Source of the DNA: Chloroflexota bacterium
GTDB lineage: Bacteria; Chloroflexota; Anaerolineae; Anaerolineales; E44-bin32
DNA length: 6,256 nt
Reading direction: 5' to 3'
NCBI GenBank assembly: GCA_026390045.1
Contig: JAPLGR010000136.1
Location: 1-6,256 of the forward strand
Both the position numbers and the translations under genes were made by a program. Shown here in pieces: positions 5,373 through 6,256 of the stretch; the stretch's first letter is position 1; each line of letters opens with the position of its first letter. Under the pieces are notes generated by a model. That model made no database searches. It was not told the DNA's origin and saw nothing but the letters and a program-made list of their open reading frames with translations.

Positions 5373-5378
5373 ATATTA
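5373..5378 (-). promoter_or_regulatory. Possible -10 element
   Basis: TAATAT on the minus strand, in an unusually AT-rich patch (about 5368-5378) within GC-rich DNA, upstream of the gene 5002-5274. No good -35 box is visible at the usual spacing. Support is limited to position and composition. Confidence 0.3.
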
Positions 5379-5382
5379 CCCA

Positions 5383-5422
5383 GCTTTCGAGCCGTGGCCC
5401 ACGCACCCCTCGACTGTCCCGG
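5383..5422 (-). repeat. Dispersed repeat R2, copy 3
   Basis: Closest relative of copy 2 (4787-4824), with the core 12-mer at 5406-5417. On the minus strand it begins within ten bases of the stop codon of the lipoprotein gene 5431-5868, so it forms the 3' end or downstream region of that gene. Confidence 0.6.
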
Positions 5423-5430
5423 TCGATTGG

Positions 5431-5868
5431 CTACGGGACCTGGCGCGTCGCTTCGACGGTGGCAGAGCAACTGATGTAGGTGGGCGTGCACTGGGCGATC
5501 CCGTAATTGCCCTTCATCCTGTCTCCGACGAGCGTCACAGCCACGTGCTCGCGAAGGGTGCAGCCACCCTGCGACGGGGTCCAGGACCATTCGATGTACA
5601 ACTGCTCGCCCTGGACGTGTCCTGTCGCGCCGTTCGCCGGGTCCGGTGCCGGAGCGGAAACCGTGACGTTGCACCCGGTCTGCGAGAGGGTCCAGACCCT
5701 CCTCCCGTAGCAGAGGTTCGGCACTCCTCCCCACGGCACGGGGGAAAGGCTCCACGTTCCTGCGAAGTCGACGCACGCCGGGCCGGAGTCACCCGCTCCG
5801 CACGCCGCTCCCGCCAGGACGGCGAGGACGGCCCACTGCCGCAGTGCGTGGACCACGCTGGAGCGCAT
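5431..5868 (-). CDS. Cysteine-rich small lipoprotein, 145 residues
   Basis: The ATG at 5866-5868 (MRSSVVHALRQ) with a GGA five bases upstream gives a good lipoprotein signal: hydrophobic core WAVLAVLAGAAC and candidate lipid Cys23. A TTG at 5905-5907 would only lengthen the N-terminus. The mature part holds six further cysteines (32, 53, 66, 103, 127, 134), enough for three disulfides. It has repeated beta-strand patterns such as FAGTWSLS, RVWTLSQTGCNVTV, GHVQGEQLYIEW and VAVTLVGDRMKGNYG. Such 'GTW... LSQ.G..V.G... G.Y' patterns occur in small lipocalin-like beta-barrel lipoproteins of proteobacteria and myxobacteria. That resemblance is by eye and no ligand can be named. It is divergent from the lipoprotein gene at 6022, with 153 bases between them that may hold both promoters. 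Confidence 0.78.
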   Translation of the reverse strand: MRSSVVHALRQWAVLAVLAGAACGAGDSGPACVDFAGTWSLSPVPWGGVPNLCYGRRVWTLSQTGCNVTVSAPAPDPANGATGHVQGEQLYIEWSWTPSQGGCTLREHVAVTLVGDRMKGNYGIAQCTPTYISCSATVEATRQVP

Positions 5869-6021
5869 CGCATTCCAAGCAGAGCAGCCCGCCGCAGGCT
5901 CCGTCAAGGCGCCGGGTGAATTGCGACGTCTGCGGCGTTGCCTTCGGGCACCGACGTCTCCCGGCCTCCGGCGAGACGCCGGGGTGGTAGCATCGGATCC
6001 AACCCTGGAAAGGACTCCCCC

Positions 6022-6256
6022 TTGACCCGTCTCCTTCTTGCTTCAGGGATCGCTCTCGCCACGCTCGGCGTCACCGGCTGTGCCAGCACCAGCGTCACGC
6101 AGCTGTGGCGAGATCCGAACTACCGCTCCGGGCCGGCGAACCGGATCTTCGTCGTCGCCGCGATACCGAGCAACGCAAGGCCGGCCGAGTTCGAGAACGC
6201 GCTCGCCCAGGCGCTCACCGCCAAGGGCTTCCAGGCCACTGCCCGGTCGAGCGTCT
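6022..6256 (+). CDS. Lipoprotein, N-terminal part (runs off right edge)
   Basis: Seventy-eight codons are visible from a TTG start at 6022-6024, preceded by GGAAAGGA with about seven bases of spacing; no ATG fits. Residues 1-20 form a clear lipoprotein signal (MTRLLLASGIALATLGVTGC, lipobox VTGC, Cys20). The mature part begins ASTSVTQLWRDPNYRSG and continues through a strand (RIFVVAAIPS) and a helix (PAEFENALAQALTAKGFQA). This resembles the start of small alpha/beta envelope lipoproteins of unknown function. Codon use is strongly GC-ending. The missing C-terminus prevents a family call. Confidence 0.82.
   Translation, partial: MTRLLLASGIALATLGVTGCASTSVTQLWRDPNYRSGPANRIFVVAAIPSNARPAEFENALAQALTAKGFQATARSSV

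Noticed and set aside
1..6256. CRISPR array, rRNA gene or complete insertion sequence
   Set aside because: No regularly spaced repeats, rRNA-like segments, transposase motifs or paired terminal inverted repeats were seen.

Overview
The window is about 65% GC or higher. It carries several short secreted lipoproteins, a selenoprotein-type gene and wide intergenic spaces. This fits a GC-rich Myxococcota/Deltaproteobacteria-like genome, but that placement is inferred from gene style; there is no rRNA or marker gene.

Left edge (1-430): this looks like the right end of an integrative element. A minus-strand gene running off the window begins with a helix-turn-helix of the excisionase type. It faces away from a 3' half of a tRNA-Pro(GGG) gene (202-243). 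The tRNA half is followed by an intrinsic terminator, and just beyond that by a 12-bp motif present three times. The 5' half of the tRNA is absent, as expected when a tRNA-targeting integrase has left the displaced 3' half at the element boundary. The integrase itself would lie left of base 1.

627-1551: first comes a small lipoprotein-like gene split by one frameshift, then a possible 70-residue ORF with a single CxxC. The rest is mostly intergenic DNA holding dispersed repeats.

1552-3630 (minus): a 692-residue lipoprotein. It has a chitobiase-C-terminal-like domain, a fibronectin type III domain and two related beta-rich modules. A hairpin follows its stop codon. Upstream of it (3631-4436) lie about 800 bases with only one doubtful coding stretch.

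4437-4670 (minus): the main find. A complete 77-residue SelW/Rdx-family protein is interrupted only by an in-frame TGA at the second position of the CxxC motif, so it reads CxxU. A hairpin of the bacterial SECIS type begins 15 nt after that TGA. An ordinary ORF search misses this gene.

4671-6256: repeats, then a 90-residue hypothetical gene (minus), a 145-residue cysteine-rich lipoprotein (minus), and a divergent lipoprotein gene with a TTG start that leaves the window at the right edge.

The genes do not form an obvious pathway. The common themes are cell-envelope lipoproteins and dispersed short repeats in the gaps, two of which lie just beyond the stop codons of minus-strand genes.
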